Shown here piece after piece: positions 1-6,538 of a stretch of DNA of 19,307 nt. Source of the DNA: an uncultured Mycoplasmatota bacterium (lineage in GTDB: Bacteria > Bacillota_I > Bacilli_A > RF39 > UBA660); the NCBI GenBank assembly GCA_947572405.1, contig CANPBV010000017.1, positions 1 to 19,307 on the forward strand. The letters are read 5' to 3'. A model generated the notes under the pieces. It made no database searches, was not told the origin of the DNA, and saw only the letters and a list, made by a program, of their open reading frames with translations. The position numbers were made by a program, and so were the translations under genes. The stretch's first letter is position 1. Each line of letters starts with the position of its first letter.

Positions 1-716
1 TGCTTGTTTTAAATAATCACGATAAATATTTAAAAAAGGTGAAAAAAATAAAAAATGGAATGGTAAAACAGGTTAATTGGAAAAATGGAACGATTGAAAT
101 AGATATTTTAGAACAAACAATATTTGGTTCTAAGTTAAAGATTAAAAATGGAATAGAAGAAGCGATCATTACTTTTCCAAATCCTGGACTTTTTGTTTTA
201 GATGATATTGCACTTGCTCTTCATATAGGAGAGATTTTAGAAGTTCCTTTTTCTAACATGTTAGAAGCGCTAAAAGAGTACACTGGGATAGAAGGCAGGT
301 TTACCATAGAAACGATTGCCAATGAAAGTATTTTGATTAATGATTGTTACAATTCTAGTTATGAATCATTAATAATGGATCTAAATTTATTAAAACAACA
401 AGAGGGAAAAAAAGTGTTAATTTTAGGAGACATTCTAGAATTAGGAAAAAATAGCAAAAAAATACACAAAAAAATTGGGGAAAAAATTAGAAATATGGAA
501 GATTGTGAGATCTATTTTATTGGAGCAGAAATGAAATATGCTTGGAAAAAGTCAAGGAAAGGAATTCATTTTAATTCAATAGAAGACTGTATAGAAAACT
601 GTGAAAATGATTTTCTTAATTGTATGATTTTTTTAAAAGGTTCCAGGAGAATGCAGTTAGAAAAAATCGTTTCATATGTAAAATCAAAAGTAGATATGGT
701 AGTAAAAAAGGGATAG
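1..716 (+). CDS. murF: UDP-N-acetylmuramoyl-tripeptide--D-Ala-D-Ala ligase, C-terminal part (5' end outside window)
   Basis: Partial gene: the reading frame (first full codon at position 3) is open to the left edge, so the GTG at 39 is only an internal codon. MurF adds D-Ala-D-Ala to the UDP-MurNAc-tripeptide in the cytoplasm, the last soluble precursor step of peptidoglycan synthesis. What is visible is the end of the central ATPase domain and the whole C-terminal ligase domain. The motifs are LVLNN at the edge (family: LVLNaDD), GRFTIE, a YN element in NDCYNSSYESL (family: DDtYNANPdSM), VLILGDILELG followed by a His, and LKGSRRMQLEKIV near the end (family: vKGSRgm.mE). The DDxYNANP element is poorly kept (the NANP part is lost), so another Mur-ligase-type enzyme is possible, but LGDMLELG and KGSR point to MurF. 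It stops at TAG 714-716, and no clear terminator follows. Confidence 0.8.
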   Translation, partial: LVLNNHDKYLKKVKKIKNGMVKQVNWKNGTIEIDILEQTIFGSKLKIKNGIEEAIITFPNPGLFVLDDIALALHIGEILEVPFSNMLEALKEYTGIEGRFTIETIANESILINDCYNSSYESLIMDLNLLKQQEGKKVLILGDILELGKNSKKIHKKIGEKIRNMEDCEIYFIGAEMKYAWKKSRKGIHFNSIEDCIENCENDFLNCMIFLKGSRRMQLEKIVSYVKSKVDMVVKKG

Positions 717-800
717 TAGGATTATAATACCTTTAAGATTTACACTAAATAAAAGGAATAATACAATTTATTTAGAAAGAATCAAGGAGGTATTTTTTTC

Positions 801-842
801 ATGAGAAAATATAAGAAATTCAGGGATAGACTTATTTATTAA
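801..842 (+). CDS. Possible 13-codon ORF or gene-start remnant behind a strong RBS
   Basis: ATG 801 follows AAGGAGG at 784-790 with a 10-base T-rich spacer and encodes MRKYKKFRDRLIY before TAA 840-842. The peptide is very basic and matches nothing I recognise. The ribosome-binding site is one of the strongest in the window, which is surprising in front of such a short frame. It could be a leader peptide, a tiny protein, or the beginning of a gene whose body has been lost. Coding status is uncertain. Confidence 0.25.
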   Translation: MRKYKKFRDRLIY

Positions 843-878
843 AGGTTAGTTCAATAAAGCATTTGCGGTGTTATATAT

Positions 879-894
879 TAGATATGAATATCTA
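879..894. repeat. Short palindrome, 7-2-7
   Basis: TAGATAT-GA-ATATCTA is a perfect inverted repeat with a 2-base centre. It could be an operator half-site pair, but A+T-rich DNA produces such palindromes by chance and no promoter is clearly placed on it. Confidence 0.2.
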
Positions 895-1079
895 GAATTT
901 GTTTTATATTTTTGCAATAAAAAATATTGTATTTTTTGGATATCTTCTTATAAATTCTTAAATGTCTTTATAACTTTTATTGTTTACGATATTCTTGTTT
1001 TTGAAGAGTATTGACATAAATTGTTATAGTTTCTTAATATTTCCACTTTTATTATGTAGCAAGCATGTATCATAGCGTA

Positions 1080-1110
1080 TTGGCAATTAAATTCAAATGT
1101 ATGGTATGAT
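1080..1110 (+). promoter_or_regulatory. Possible promoter upstream of the gene remnant at 1172
   Basis: An extended -10 element TGG-TATGAT lies at 1102-1110. A -35-like TTGGCA at 1080-1085 is 19 bases upstream, longer than ideal, but extended -10 promoters tolerate a poor -35. It would start transcription near 1117, about 55 bases before the remnant's TTG start, so it may be the old promoter of the lost gene. Confidence 0.3.
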
Positions 1111-1171
1111 ATCTTTAACTTAAGATTTATAAATATAGCAACTGAAAACTAAAAAAAAGTAGGTGTTTTAA

Positions 1172-1249
1172 TTGATTAAGAAAAGACAAGAAGTATACGA
1201 CCTATATTGGTATTTTGTTGCTGAAAGGCAAAATATATTTTATGAATAA
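1172..1249 (+). pseudogene. N-terminal remnant resembling the helical domain associated with 5-hmdU DNA kinase
   Basis: A TTG start at 1172, behind GTAGGTG at 1159-1165, opens 25 codons ending in TAA 1247-1249. The peptide contains VYDLYWYFVAERQNIFYE. From memory this closely fits the opening signature of the helical domain found with 5-hydroxymethyl-dU DNA kinases and related base-hypermodification proteins (roughly VYD-YW-FAAERQ-IF). In intact members a conserved segment of about 200 residues follows. Here the frame stops straight after the signature, and I see no continuation in the other two forward frames before the tgt promoter. The simplest reading is a gene deleted or degraded after its first exon-sized stretch, leaving start and ribosome-binding site. 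Whether the short peptide is still made is unknown. Family assignment rests on a single short motif. Confidence 0.5.
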
Positions 1250-1318
1250 ATAGTTTTATAAAATAAATCATTCTATATGAAATTGGGGAAAAGAAAGTAA
1301 AAAAATATTTTCTTTTTT

Positions 1319-1347
1319 TTGACAAACCATAGGAAATTCGGTATAAT
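1319..1347 (+). promoter_or_regulatory. Perfect-consensus sigma-A type promoter of tgt
   Basis: TTGACA at 1319-1324 and TATAAT at 1342-1347 are separated by exactly 17 bases, the textbook optimum. Transcription should begin near 1354, giving a very short leader before ATG 1368. AAGGA at 1355-1359 serves as ribosome-binding site. Confidence 0.85.
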
Positions 1348-1367
1348 GACTAGCAAGGATGTGACAT

Positions 1368-2492
1368 ATGAAAATTAAGTACGAATTACATAAAAAAGAG
1401 AAAAATACGTTGGGCAGATATGGGACTTTACATACCAATTACGGAAGTTTTGAAACCCCTATGTTCATGCCAGTAGGAACTTTGGCCAATGTGAAAACAT
1501 TAACGACAGATCAAGTAAAAGCAGAAGGAAGTGCTGTAATATTATCCAATACTTATCATCTGTGGCTTCGTCCAGGCGCAGATATTGTAGAAAAAGCAGG
1601 AGGGTTACATAAATTCATGAACTATGATGGGCCTATTTTGACAGATAGTGGGGGATTTCAAGTTTTTTCTTTAGCGAAAAATAAAAAGGACATTGTAGAA
1701 GAGGGCGTTCATTTCAAAAGTCATTTGGATGGAAAAAAATTATTTTTAACCCCAGAACTTTCTATTCAAATCCAAAATAAGCTAGACAGTGATATTGCAA
1801 TGAGTTTTGATGAATGTCCCCCTGCAAGTGCGAGTCATGAATATTTGAAAAACAGTGTTGAAAGAACATTGCGTTGGGCCGCAAGAGGGAAAGCTGTCCA
1901 TAGCAATCCTAATCAATCTTTGTTTGGAATTATTCAAGGGGGAGCCTATGAAGATTTGAGAAATTTTTCTGCAATAGAAACTGTAAAAATGGATTTTGAT
2001 GGTTATAGCATTGGTGGAGTTGCCAACGATGGAGAATCAAAAGAGGATATGTATAAAGCAATTGACTACTCCGTTCCTTATATCCCAGAGGATAAACCAC
2101 GCTATTTAATGGGAGTTGGAGATCCAATTGATATTATTGAAGGTGTTATTCGTGGTGTAGATATGTTTGATTGTGTTTTGCCTACTAGAATTGCTAGACA
2201 CGCTAACGCTTTTACAAGAAAAGGAAAAATCAATTTAAGAAATGCAAAGTTTAAAGAAGACTTTACTCCAATAGAAAGCTCTTGTGATTGTTATACTTGC
2301 ACTCATTATACAAAAGCTTATATTAGGCATTTGGTAACTTGTGAAGAAACATTAGGTGGAACATTGCTTTCTATTCATAACATTCGTTTTTTAATTCGTT
2401 TGACAGAAGAATTAAGAGAAGCAATCAAAGAAGATAAATTATTAGAATATCGCGAACAGTTTCTAAAGGAATATAATTGGAAACATGATTAG
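1368..2492 (+). CDS. tgt: Queuine/preQ1 tRNA-guanine transglycosylase
   Basis: This enzyme swaps guanine 34 of GUN-anticodon tRNAs (Asp, Asn, His, Tyr) for preQ1, a step of queuosine synthesis. At 374 residues it is full family length. Visible signatures are LTDSGGFQVF (Asp93, substrate binding/proton donor), MSFDECPP (146-152), GGVANDGESKEDM (216-228), RYLMGVG (245-251) and DCVLPTR with the nucleophile Asp268. The zinc site is Cys306, Cys308, Cys311 and His337. Start ATG 1368 has AAGGA 8 bases upstream and follows a consensus promoter. In B. subtilis tgt lies after ruvAB-queA and before yajC. Here murF debris-rich sequence precedes it and a phosphoesterase overlaps its end, so queuosine partner genes must lie elsewhere or preQ1 is scavenged. 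Confidence 0.97.
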   Translation: MKIKYELHKKEKNTLGRYGTLHTNYGSFETPMFMPVGTLANVKTLTTDQVKAEGSAVILSNTYHLWLRPGADIVEKAGGLHKFMNYDGPILTDSGGFQVFSLAKNKKDIVEEGVHFKSHLDGKKLFLTPELSIQIQNKLDSDIAMSFDECPPASASHEYLKNSVERTLRWAARGKAVHSNPNQSLFGIIQGGAYEDLRNFSAIETVKMDFDGYSIGGVANDGESKEDMYKAIDYSVPYIPEDKPRYLMGVGDPIDIIEGVIRGVDMFDCVLPTRIARHANAFTRKGKINLRNAKFKEDFTPIESSCDCYTCTHYTKAYIRHLVTCEETLGGTLLSIHNIRFLIRLTEELREAIKEDKLLEYREQFLKEYNWKHD

Positions 2493-3276
2493 AAACTATA
2501 TTAAAACAACATCTAAAATAAAAAAAGAAGTGACATTCTTTTTGATCAGTGACCTTCATTATTTTAAACCAAAGGATTTGAAAAAATGCCAATTTATATT
2601 AGAAGAAATACATAAAAGAAAGCCAGCCTATTTAATGATTGCGGGAGATTTATTAGATAGTACGAAAGTAGTTCATCAACATTTTTTCATAGACTTCATA
2701 AGGGCCTGTGCTTTAGAAACGACCATTTTAATTGGAATTGGAAATCATGACATCACTTTTATAGAGGAGAAAAAAATCTTGTATGATGGGAACAAAAATT
2801 TTTGGAAGCAATTAAATAAAATTAAAAATGTTTATGTTTTGGATAACACAAGTTTTGAAACTGATGAACTTTGTATCTATGGATTTCCATATTCCTACTA
2901 TTATGAAAAATTAGATGTAAAAGATTTTTTAAATCAATATTTGATAGATACAAATCCTCAAAAAATTAACATTCTACTTGCACATGATCCGACCATCACT
3001 TCTAAATATGATATGACATCTTATGATATGGTATTGTCAGGTCATACTCATAATGGAATGATTCCAAAAATATTAGAAAAAATGGTTAAAAATAGAGGAT
3101 TCATTTCCCCTGCTAAAAGGCTTTTTCCAGAAAAAGTTAGGGGGAGATTTCAAATAAAAAATACAGATATTATCATTAGTGGAGGCATTACAAAATTATC
3201 AAAAAGAAGTAAGCTTGGTTTCCTAGACATTTTTTGGGCCCATGAACTTACTATAATTACATTAAAGCCAGAATAA
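2485..3276 (+). CDS. Calcineurin-like metallophosphoesterase
   Basis: A 263-residue protein of the metallophosphoesterase superfamily. The dinuclear-metal motifs come in canonical order: SDLHYF (Asp23, His25), GDLLDS (Asp55), GNHD (Asn87, His88), LLAHDP (His167) and SGHTHNG (His187, His189). The layout resembles the YkuE/predicted MPP-superfamily phosphohydrolases. These are often membrane-tethered, but here the first 20 residues are basic (IKTTSKIKK) and not a convincing membrane helix, so the protein is probably cytosolic. The substrate cannot be read from sequence. Its ATG overlaps the end of tgt by 8 bases, so it is translationally coupled to tgt and transcribed from the tgt promoter. It occupies the place where B. 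subtilis has yajC. Confidence 0.9.
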   Translation: MIRNYIKTTSKIKKEVTFFLISDLHYFKPKDLKKCQFILEEIHKRKPAYLMIAGDLLDSTKVVHQHFFIDFIRACALETTILIGIGNHDITFIEEKKILYDGNKNFWKQLNKIKNVYVLDNTSFETDELCIYGFPYSYYYEKLDVKDFLNQYLIDTNPQKINILLAHDPTITSKYDMTSYDMVLSGHTHNGMIPKILEKMVKNRGFISPAKRLFPEKVRGRFQIKNTDIIISGGITKLSKRSKLGFLDIFWAHELTIITLKPE

Positions 3277-3289
3277 AGTTGGCCTTTTT
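3264..3289 (+). terminator. Weak terminator-like hairpin after the phosphoesterase
   Basis: A short stem, GCCA with TGGC plus flanking A/T pairs and one bulge, encloses the stop codon and is followed by five T. It is weak; the stronger hairpin at 3336-3363 is the likelier end of the tgt transcript. Confidence 0.3.
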
Positions 3290-3333
3290 CAATGGAATAA
3301 CGATTATTAAAAATCATAACTTAAAAATTTTAC

Positions 3334-3366
3334 AAAAAAATAAGCTCGAAAATGCTTATTTTTCTT
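3334..3366. terminator. Bidirectional intrinsic terminator between convergent genes
   Basis: A perfect 10-bp stem (3336-3345 with 3354-3363, closing GC/GC) has an 8-base loop. It carries a T-tract after it on the plus strand and an A-tract before it, so it can end both the tgt-phosphoesterase transcript and the minus-strand gene ending at 3356, whose stop codon lies inside the stem. Confidence 0.75.
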
Positions 3367-3727
3367 TTGCTTTTTTATTAATTCCAAGCATACTTCCAAA
3401 AACGCAAGACACCAATAACAAAATATAAAATAAAATGGTTTTAACAGAAAAATGAATACGAAGACCTAAATATTGAAATAGAATTAAAAGGGTTAAAAAT
3501 AAGCCACCTAATTTTAATCCTTCAAACCAACCCTTTTGCTTACTATTTTTTCCAATGATAAAGCCTCCAATAAATAAAGATAACAATGGAGTGATAATTT
3601 CTAAAACAGAAAGCGTTTTAGAACCTATCCAATTGATATAATGAAGCAAAGTGACAATAAGAGTAACACCTAACAAACTTCCTATGATAACACCAAAAGC
3701 AATTCCTAAATTTTTCATATAAGTCAT
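3356..3727 (-). CDS. yrzE: TIGR04086-family small membrane protein (YrzE-like)
   Basis: A 123-residue polytopic protein with four hydrophobic segments (about residues 6-28, 39-59, 70-88 and 94-114). The GWFEGLKLG loop and the final GSMLGIN followed by lysines are features I associate with the TIGR04086 family, which includes B. subtilis YrzE. No biochemical function is established. The position supports the assignment: in B. subtilis yrzE lies between yajC and the DUF421 gene yrbG, and here too the DUF421 gene is the neighbour, though this gene has been flipped to the minus strand. ATG at 3725-3727 is preferred over the Met three codons later because AAGGAGG at 3733-3739 is 5 bases upstream. 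A minus-strand promoter is proposed at 3745-3774. Confidence 0.8.
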   Translation of the reverse strand: MTYMKNLGIAFGVIIGSLLGVTLIVTLLHYINWIGSKTLSVLEIITPLLSLFIGGFIIGKNSKQKGWFEGLKLGGLFLTLLILFQYLGLRIHFSVKTILFYILLLVSCVFGSMLGINKKAKEK

Positions 3728-3744
3728 AAAAGCCTCCTTACTAA

Positions 3745-3774
3745 ATTGTATTCATTTGTATAAAAAATAGACAA
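3745..3774 (-). promoter_or_regulatory. Promoter of the yrzE-like gene
   Basis: On the minus strand TTGTCT (3769-3774) and TACAAT (3745-3750) are 18 bases apart, just upstream of the AAGGAGG ribosome-binding site. The site overlaps the plus-strand promoter at 3756-3785. Confidence 0.5.
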
Positions 3775-3785
3775 CCATTCATAAT
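3756..3785 (+). promoter_or_regulatory. Promoter of the DUF421 gene
   Basis: TTGTAT (3756-3761) and CATAAT (3780-3785) are 18 bases apart, just ahead of AGGTGAT and ATG 3802. It overlaps the divergent promoter of the minus-strand neighbour. Confidence 0.45.
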
Positions 3786-3801
3786 AGAATAGGTGATAAT
3801 T

Positions 3802-4431
3802 ATGTATATTGGTTTGATTTGGAAAAGTATTGTTTTATATCTTTACATTTTATTCATTCATCGTTTGATGGGAAAAAAGGAAATCAGCAAAATAACAACC
3901 TATGATTTTCTAGTTACCATTTTAATGGCAGAATGTGCAGTTTTCTCCATTTCAGAAGAAACTGTTTCTATTTTTTCTTCTATCATACCCATTACGGTTC
4001 TAGCCCTTTTACAAATGTTCATTAGTTTTCTTTCTATGAAAAATGATAAATTCCGAAAAATTGTGGATGGAACTCCTTCCATTATTATTAAAAATGGAAA
4101 ATTGATATTCAGCACCATGTCAAAATTGCGTTATACATTAGATGACTTATTAACCAGTTTAAGAGAACATGGAGTAAAAAGTGTAGAAGAAGTAAACTAT
4201 GCTGTACTAGAAAACAACGGAAAATTATCTATCTTTCCAAAAGAAATAGAATATCCACTTCCGATTATTTTAGATGGTGTGATTCAAAGACAAACATTAG
4301 AAGAAATTGGCAAAGATGAATTATGGGTTAATAAAATCTTAAAACAAAAACAAGTAGAATTAAATGAAGTATTTTATGCTTTTTATACATCTACCAAAAC
4401 CTTTATTATCACAAGAAAAGAACTATTGTAA
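3802..4431 (+). CDS. yrbG: DUF421 / YetF-domain membrane protein (YrbG-like)
   Basis: A 209-residue protein with three N-terminal membrane segments (about 1-20, 33-50 and 55-75) followed by a soluble domain. RLMGKKEISKITTYDFLVTILMAE, read in two parts, matches the DUF421 N-terminal signature (RLMGKrei...fDlvv.i..aE). The following VDGTPSIIIKNGKL and LRYTLDDLLTSLREHGV are the YetF-type domain. Function is uncertain; family members in sporulating Bacilli are linked to spore or envelope physiology. ATG 3802 is chosen because AGGTGAT at 3791-3797 precedes it; an in-frame GTG at 3793 lies inside that ribosome-binding site and is not credible as a start. It ends convergently with the spoVB-like gene, sharing 9 bases. 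The location between a yrzE-like and a spoVB-like gene copies B. subtilis. Confidence 0.88.
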   Translation: MYIGLIWKSIVLYLYILFIHRLMGKKEISKITTYDFLVTILMAECAVFSISEETVSIFSSIIPITVLALLQMFISFLSMKNDKFRKIVDGTPSIIIKNGKLIFSTMSKLRYTLDDLLTSLREHGVKSVEEVNYAVLENNGKLSIFPKEIEYPLPIILDGVIQRQTLEEIGKDELWVNKILKQKQVELNEVFYAFYTSTKTFIITRKELL

Positions 4432-5712
4432 AACTTTTTTCACATGTCGATATTGATGAATGGTAACGTAAATAATATTGCTTGCAGTTGCCAGAACCAA
4501 TCCCCACATACCAATTTTTAAAAGACAGCCAAAATAAAGAAACAATGTCCTTAAAATCATTCCACCTAAAGTCCCAAGCATAGCTTCTTTGGCTTTTCCC
4601 ATCGCTTGCAAAGAACTAGTAAGTGGTGCTTGAATATAATGAAGCAAACAAATCGGTGCAAGAACCTTAATATAAGATAATCCTTCTTCTGTATTGTAAA
4701 TAAAACGGAGTGGAACTTCTGGAATCCATAAAAAAATAACAGTCGCAGGAATTCCTACCAGTAACGAAAAAAAGATAGCTTGTTTAATTTTTGATTTTGT
4801 ATATATTTTTTTCCCTCTGCTATAACTTTTGCTAACAATTGGAAGAAGCGCTTGCGAAATCGCTCCTGTAAAAAAAGAAGGAAGCAATAATAAAGGCATC
4901 ACATATCCACTGATGATTCCGTATTCTGTTACAATAAACTGATTAGAATAGCCAACATGCAAAAGAGTAGTAGTTAAAATAATTGGTTCTAAAAAATAAC
5001 CAACACTTCCAATTAATCTACTACCAGTACTAGGAATGCTAATAGAAAAGATTTCTTTTATAGAAGAAACATGTGGAACGAAATCTTTTTTGGATAATTT
5101 GAAATTTTTAGGCAAAAAGAAGAATAATACCAAAATAGAAGTTGTTTCACTAATAACATTGGAGAGAACAACAAAAGCAACCGCATATTCAATCCCATAC
5201 TTTAGAAAAATAGGGATTCCTAAAAATAAAGTAATCAGTCTAATAATATCTTCTAAGATATTGGAAATAACATGTGGAACCATTCTTTCTTTCCCAAAAA
5301 AATAGCCTCTTAAAATGCTAGAAATGCTAATGAATGGAAGCACAAGCCCCATGCATAAAAGCCCATAATAGCTCCTACTTTCATGTAACAAATTATTGGC
5401 AATAAAAGAAGAGGCAAAAAACAAAAATATTAAAATAAGGGCATTGATCGTCATGGATACAGGAATAAGAGAAAACACTAAATTTTTATTGTTATGGTTA
5501 TCCTCCGCTACCAATTTACTAATTGCAACTGGAAATCCTAACTGTGCAAGAGCGATAAAGAGTGTAAAAGTAGGTAACAACAACATATAAATACCAATAC
5601 CTTCTGTTCCCATTGCCCTTGTCATCACAATTCTAATGATCATCCCTAGAATTTTCGTGAAAAAACCACCAATTAATAGAATCATTGTAGATTTTACTAG
5701 TTTGCTCTTCAT
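4423..5712 (-). CDS. spoVB: SpoVB-like MATE/MOP-superfamily flippase
   Basis: A 429-residue, highly hydrophobic protein of the polysaccharide-transporter branch of the MOP superfamily (SpoVB, MurJ, Wzx). The start, ILLIGGFFTKILGMIIRIVMTRAMG in its pattern, then GIGIYMLLLPTFTL and QLGFPVAISKLVAE, are typical of SpoVB/YtgP. A likely role is flipping lipid-linked envelope precursors. Family members are usually about 500 or more residues, so this one seems to lack the last one or two membrane helices, ending in a basic HQYRHVKKVLQ tail. ATG 5710-5712 has AGGTGAT (5716-5722, minus) 3 bases away. The gene lies between DUF421 and comN homologues as in B. subtilis but on the opposite strand. The name follows synteny; a murJ-like role without sporulation is equally possible. 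Confidence 0.85.
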   Translation of the reverse strand: MKSKLVKSTMILLIGGFFTKILGMIIRIVMTRAMGTEGIGIYMLLLPTFTLFIALAQLGFPVAISKLVAEDNHNNKNLVFSLIPVSMTINALILIFLFFASSFIANNLLHESRSYYGLLCMGLVLPFISISSILRGYFFGKERMVPHVISNILEDIIRLITLFLGIPIFLKYGIEYAVAFVVLSNVISETTSILVLFFFLPKNFKLSKKDFVPHVSSIKEIFSISIPSTGSRLIGSVGYFLEPIILTTTLLHVGYSNQFIVTEYGIISGYVMPLLLLPSFFTGAISQALLPIVSKSYSRGKKIYTKSKIKQAIFFSLLVGIPATVIFLWIPEVPLRFIYNTEEGLSYIKVLAPICLLHYIQAPLTSSLQAMGKAKEAMLGTLGGMILRTLFLYFGCLLKIGMWGLVLATASNIIYVTIHQYRHVKKVLQ

Positions 5713-5768
5713 GGAATCACCTTGTCCTAGTGAAGTTTATGAGTCCATTCTCTTTTTTAGTCCTTTTC

Positions 5769-5797
5769 TTGACTAATTTCCATAATCGTTATAAAAT
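5769..5797 (+). promoter_or_regulatory. Promoter of the first prepilin-like gene
   Basis: TTGACT (5769-5774) and TAAAAT (5792-5797) are 17 bases apart, giving a predicted start near 5804 and a leader of only about 16 bases before ATG 5820. Confidence 0.7.
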
Positions 5798-5819
5798 AGT
5801 AATAGAATAGGTGATTGAT

Positions 5820-6173
5820 ATGAAAAAAAATGGGTTTACATTAGCAGAATTATTGGGAGTTATTACAATATTAAGTTTGATTTTATTAATTGCAATACCA
5901 ACAATCGACAGAATGCTAAAAGAAGGAAAAACCGATTTATACGCCTCCCAAATAAAATCGATCGAAGCAGCTGCAAAGATGTGGGGAACTGATCATATAA
6001 ATGAACTGCCAGATGTAAATGAAACTAAAACTATAACTTTATCAAGGTTATGGCAAGATGGATATATGGATGAAAATATTGAAAATCCAAAAACGAAAAA
6101 ACCATTTAGTGGCAATTTAGAAATTAAAATCGTAAATCATGGAACTTATTATCGTTATCAAGTAATCAAGTAA
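5820..6173 (+). CDS. Type IV prepilin-like protein (copy 1)
   Basis: A 117-residue protein with a class III (prepilin) signal: MKKNG, cleavage after Gly, then FTLAELLGVITILSLILLIAIP with Glu at mature position 5 and about 20 hydrophobic residues. This is the hallmark of pilins and pseudopilins processed and N-methylated by a prepilin peptidase. The rest is a small polar domain (KTDLYASQIKSIEAAAKMWGTD...), with no cysteines. It is a clear paralogue of the 117-residue protein at 12603-12956: both share DHI.ELP, the ENPKT/KNPKT block and the YRYQV/YKYQV end. No pilus ATPase, platform protein or peptidase is nearby. ATG 5820 follows AGGTGAT at 5809-5815; the in-frame GTG at 5811 is part of that ribosome-binding site. 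It is monocistronic, with its own promoter and terminator. Confidence 0.9.
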   Translation: MKKNGFTLAELLGVITILSLILLIAIPTIDRMLKEGKTDLYASQIKSIEAAAKMWGTDHINELPDVNETKTITLSRLWQDGYMDENIENPKTKKPFSGNLEIKIVNHGTYYRYQVIK

Positions 6174-6199
6174 GAAAAATCAAAAATTCTTGCTTTTTT
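6168..6199 (+). terminator. Intrinsic terminator of prepilin-like copy 1
   Basis: AAGTAAGAA (6168-6176) pairs with TTCTTGCTT (6187-6195), one G-T wobble, with a 10-base loop and a continuous T-tract to 6199. The stop codon lies in the left arm. Confidence 0.65.
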
Positions 6200-6200
6200 C

Positions 6201-6229
6201 TTTCCAAAATAACAGTTTTGATATATAAT
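6201..6229 (+). promoter_or_regulatory. Promoter of the comN-secDF unit
   Basis: A perfect -10 TATAAT (6224-6229) has a weak -35 TTTCCA (6201-6206) at 17 bases. It shows that the ATG at 6228 is part of the promoter and not a start codon. Confidence 0.5.
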
Positions 6230-6257
6230 GAGAGTATGTGATTTTATAGGAGGGGCT

Positions 6258-6536
6258 ATGACAGAAGAATTTAGAACCGAAGAAGAATTATACGATAGAG
6301 TAAAGCCTGCACTCATGACCAAAAGGGAAGAAATGAGAAGAAATGGTTTTCCCTATGTAAAAGAAGAAGATGTATGGAACTATTTAAAAGAAAAAAAGTG
6401 GAAAACAGAACAGGGGTTATCACTTTATCAAATGGTAGATGATATTTTAAATAGTGATTCAGTGCTCATTGATGATTATTTAAAATCAAAACTTAATTTA
6501 AGAGAAAGAAAACGTTATTTTGAAGAGAGGGAGTAA
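6258..6536 (+). CDS. comN: ComN-like post-transcriptional regulator
   Basis: A 92-residue soluble protein. VKPALMTKREEMRRNGFPYVKEEDVWNYL and KKWK in sequence, then LYQMVDDILN and DDYL, follow the pattern of the ComN/YrzD family (AL..K..E....GY..V.EEDLW.YL..KKWKK....LH.LV.DIL.L...DY). In B. subtilis ComN promotes localisation or expression of the comE competence mRNA and sits directly upstream of secDF, exactly as here. The start is ATG 6258, behind AGGAGG at 6248-6253. An upstream in-frame ATG at 6228 overlaps the -10 box and would add ten residues absent from the family. The stop lies 2 bases before secDF, so the two are co-transcribed. A basic, Glu-rich tail (LRERKRYFEERE) ends it. Confidence 0.82.
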   Translation: MTEEFRTEEELYDRVKPALMTKREEMRRNGFPYVKEEDVWNYLKEKKWKTEQGLSLYQMVDDILNSDSVLIDDYLKSKLNLRERKRYFEERE

Positions 6537-6538
6537 AC

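Larger units (their letters stand above)
717..1318. other. Long A+T-rich intergenic region with gene remnants
   Basis: About 600 bases lie between murF and the tgt promoter without an intact gene. They hold a 13-codon ORF behind a strong ribosome-binding site (801-842), a short palindrome (879-894), a possible promoter TTGACA 1011-1016 with TAATAT 1035-1040 (18-base spacer), a second promoter-like site around 1080-1110, and a 25-codon coding remnant (1172-1249). Between roughly 855 and 1010 one forward frame lacks stops, but it encodes mostly Phe, Tyr and Ile with no ribosome-binding site and looks like A+T-rich chance. The stretch reads as a decaying gene site rather than a designed regulatory region. 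Confidence 0.6.

Noticed and set aside
855..1010. Roughly 50-codon stop-free frame in the murF-tgt interval
   Set aside because: No ribosome-binding site or good start, and composition dominated by Phe, Tyr and Ile, as expected from A+T-rich noise.
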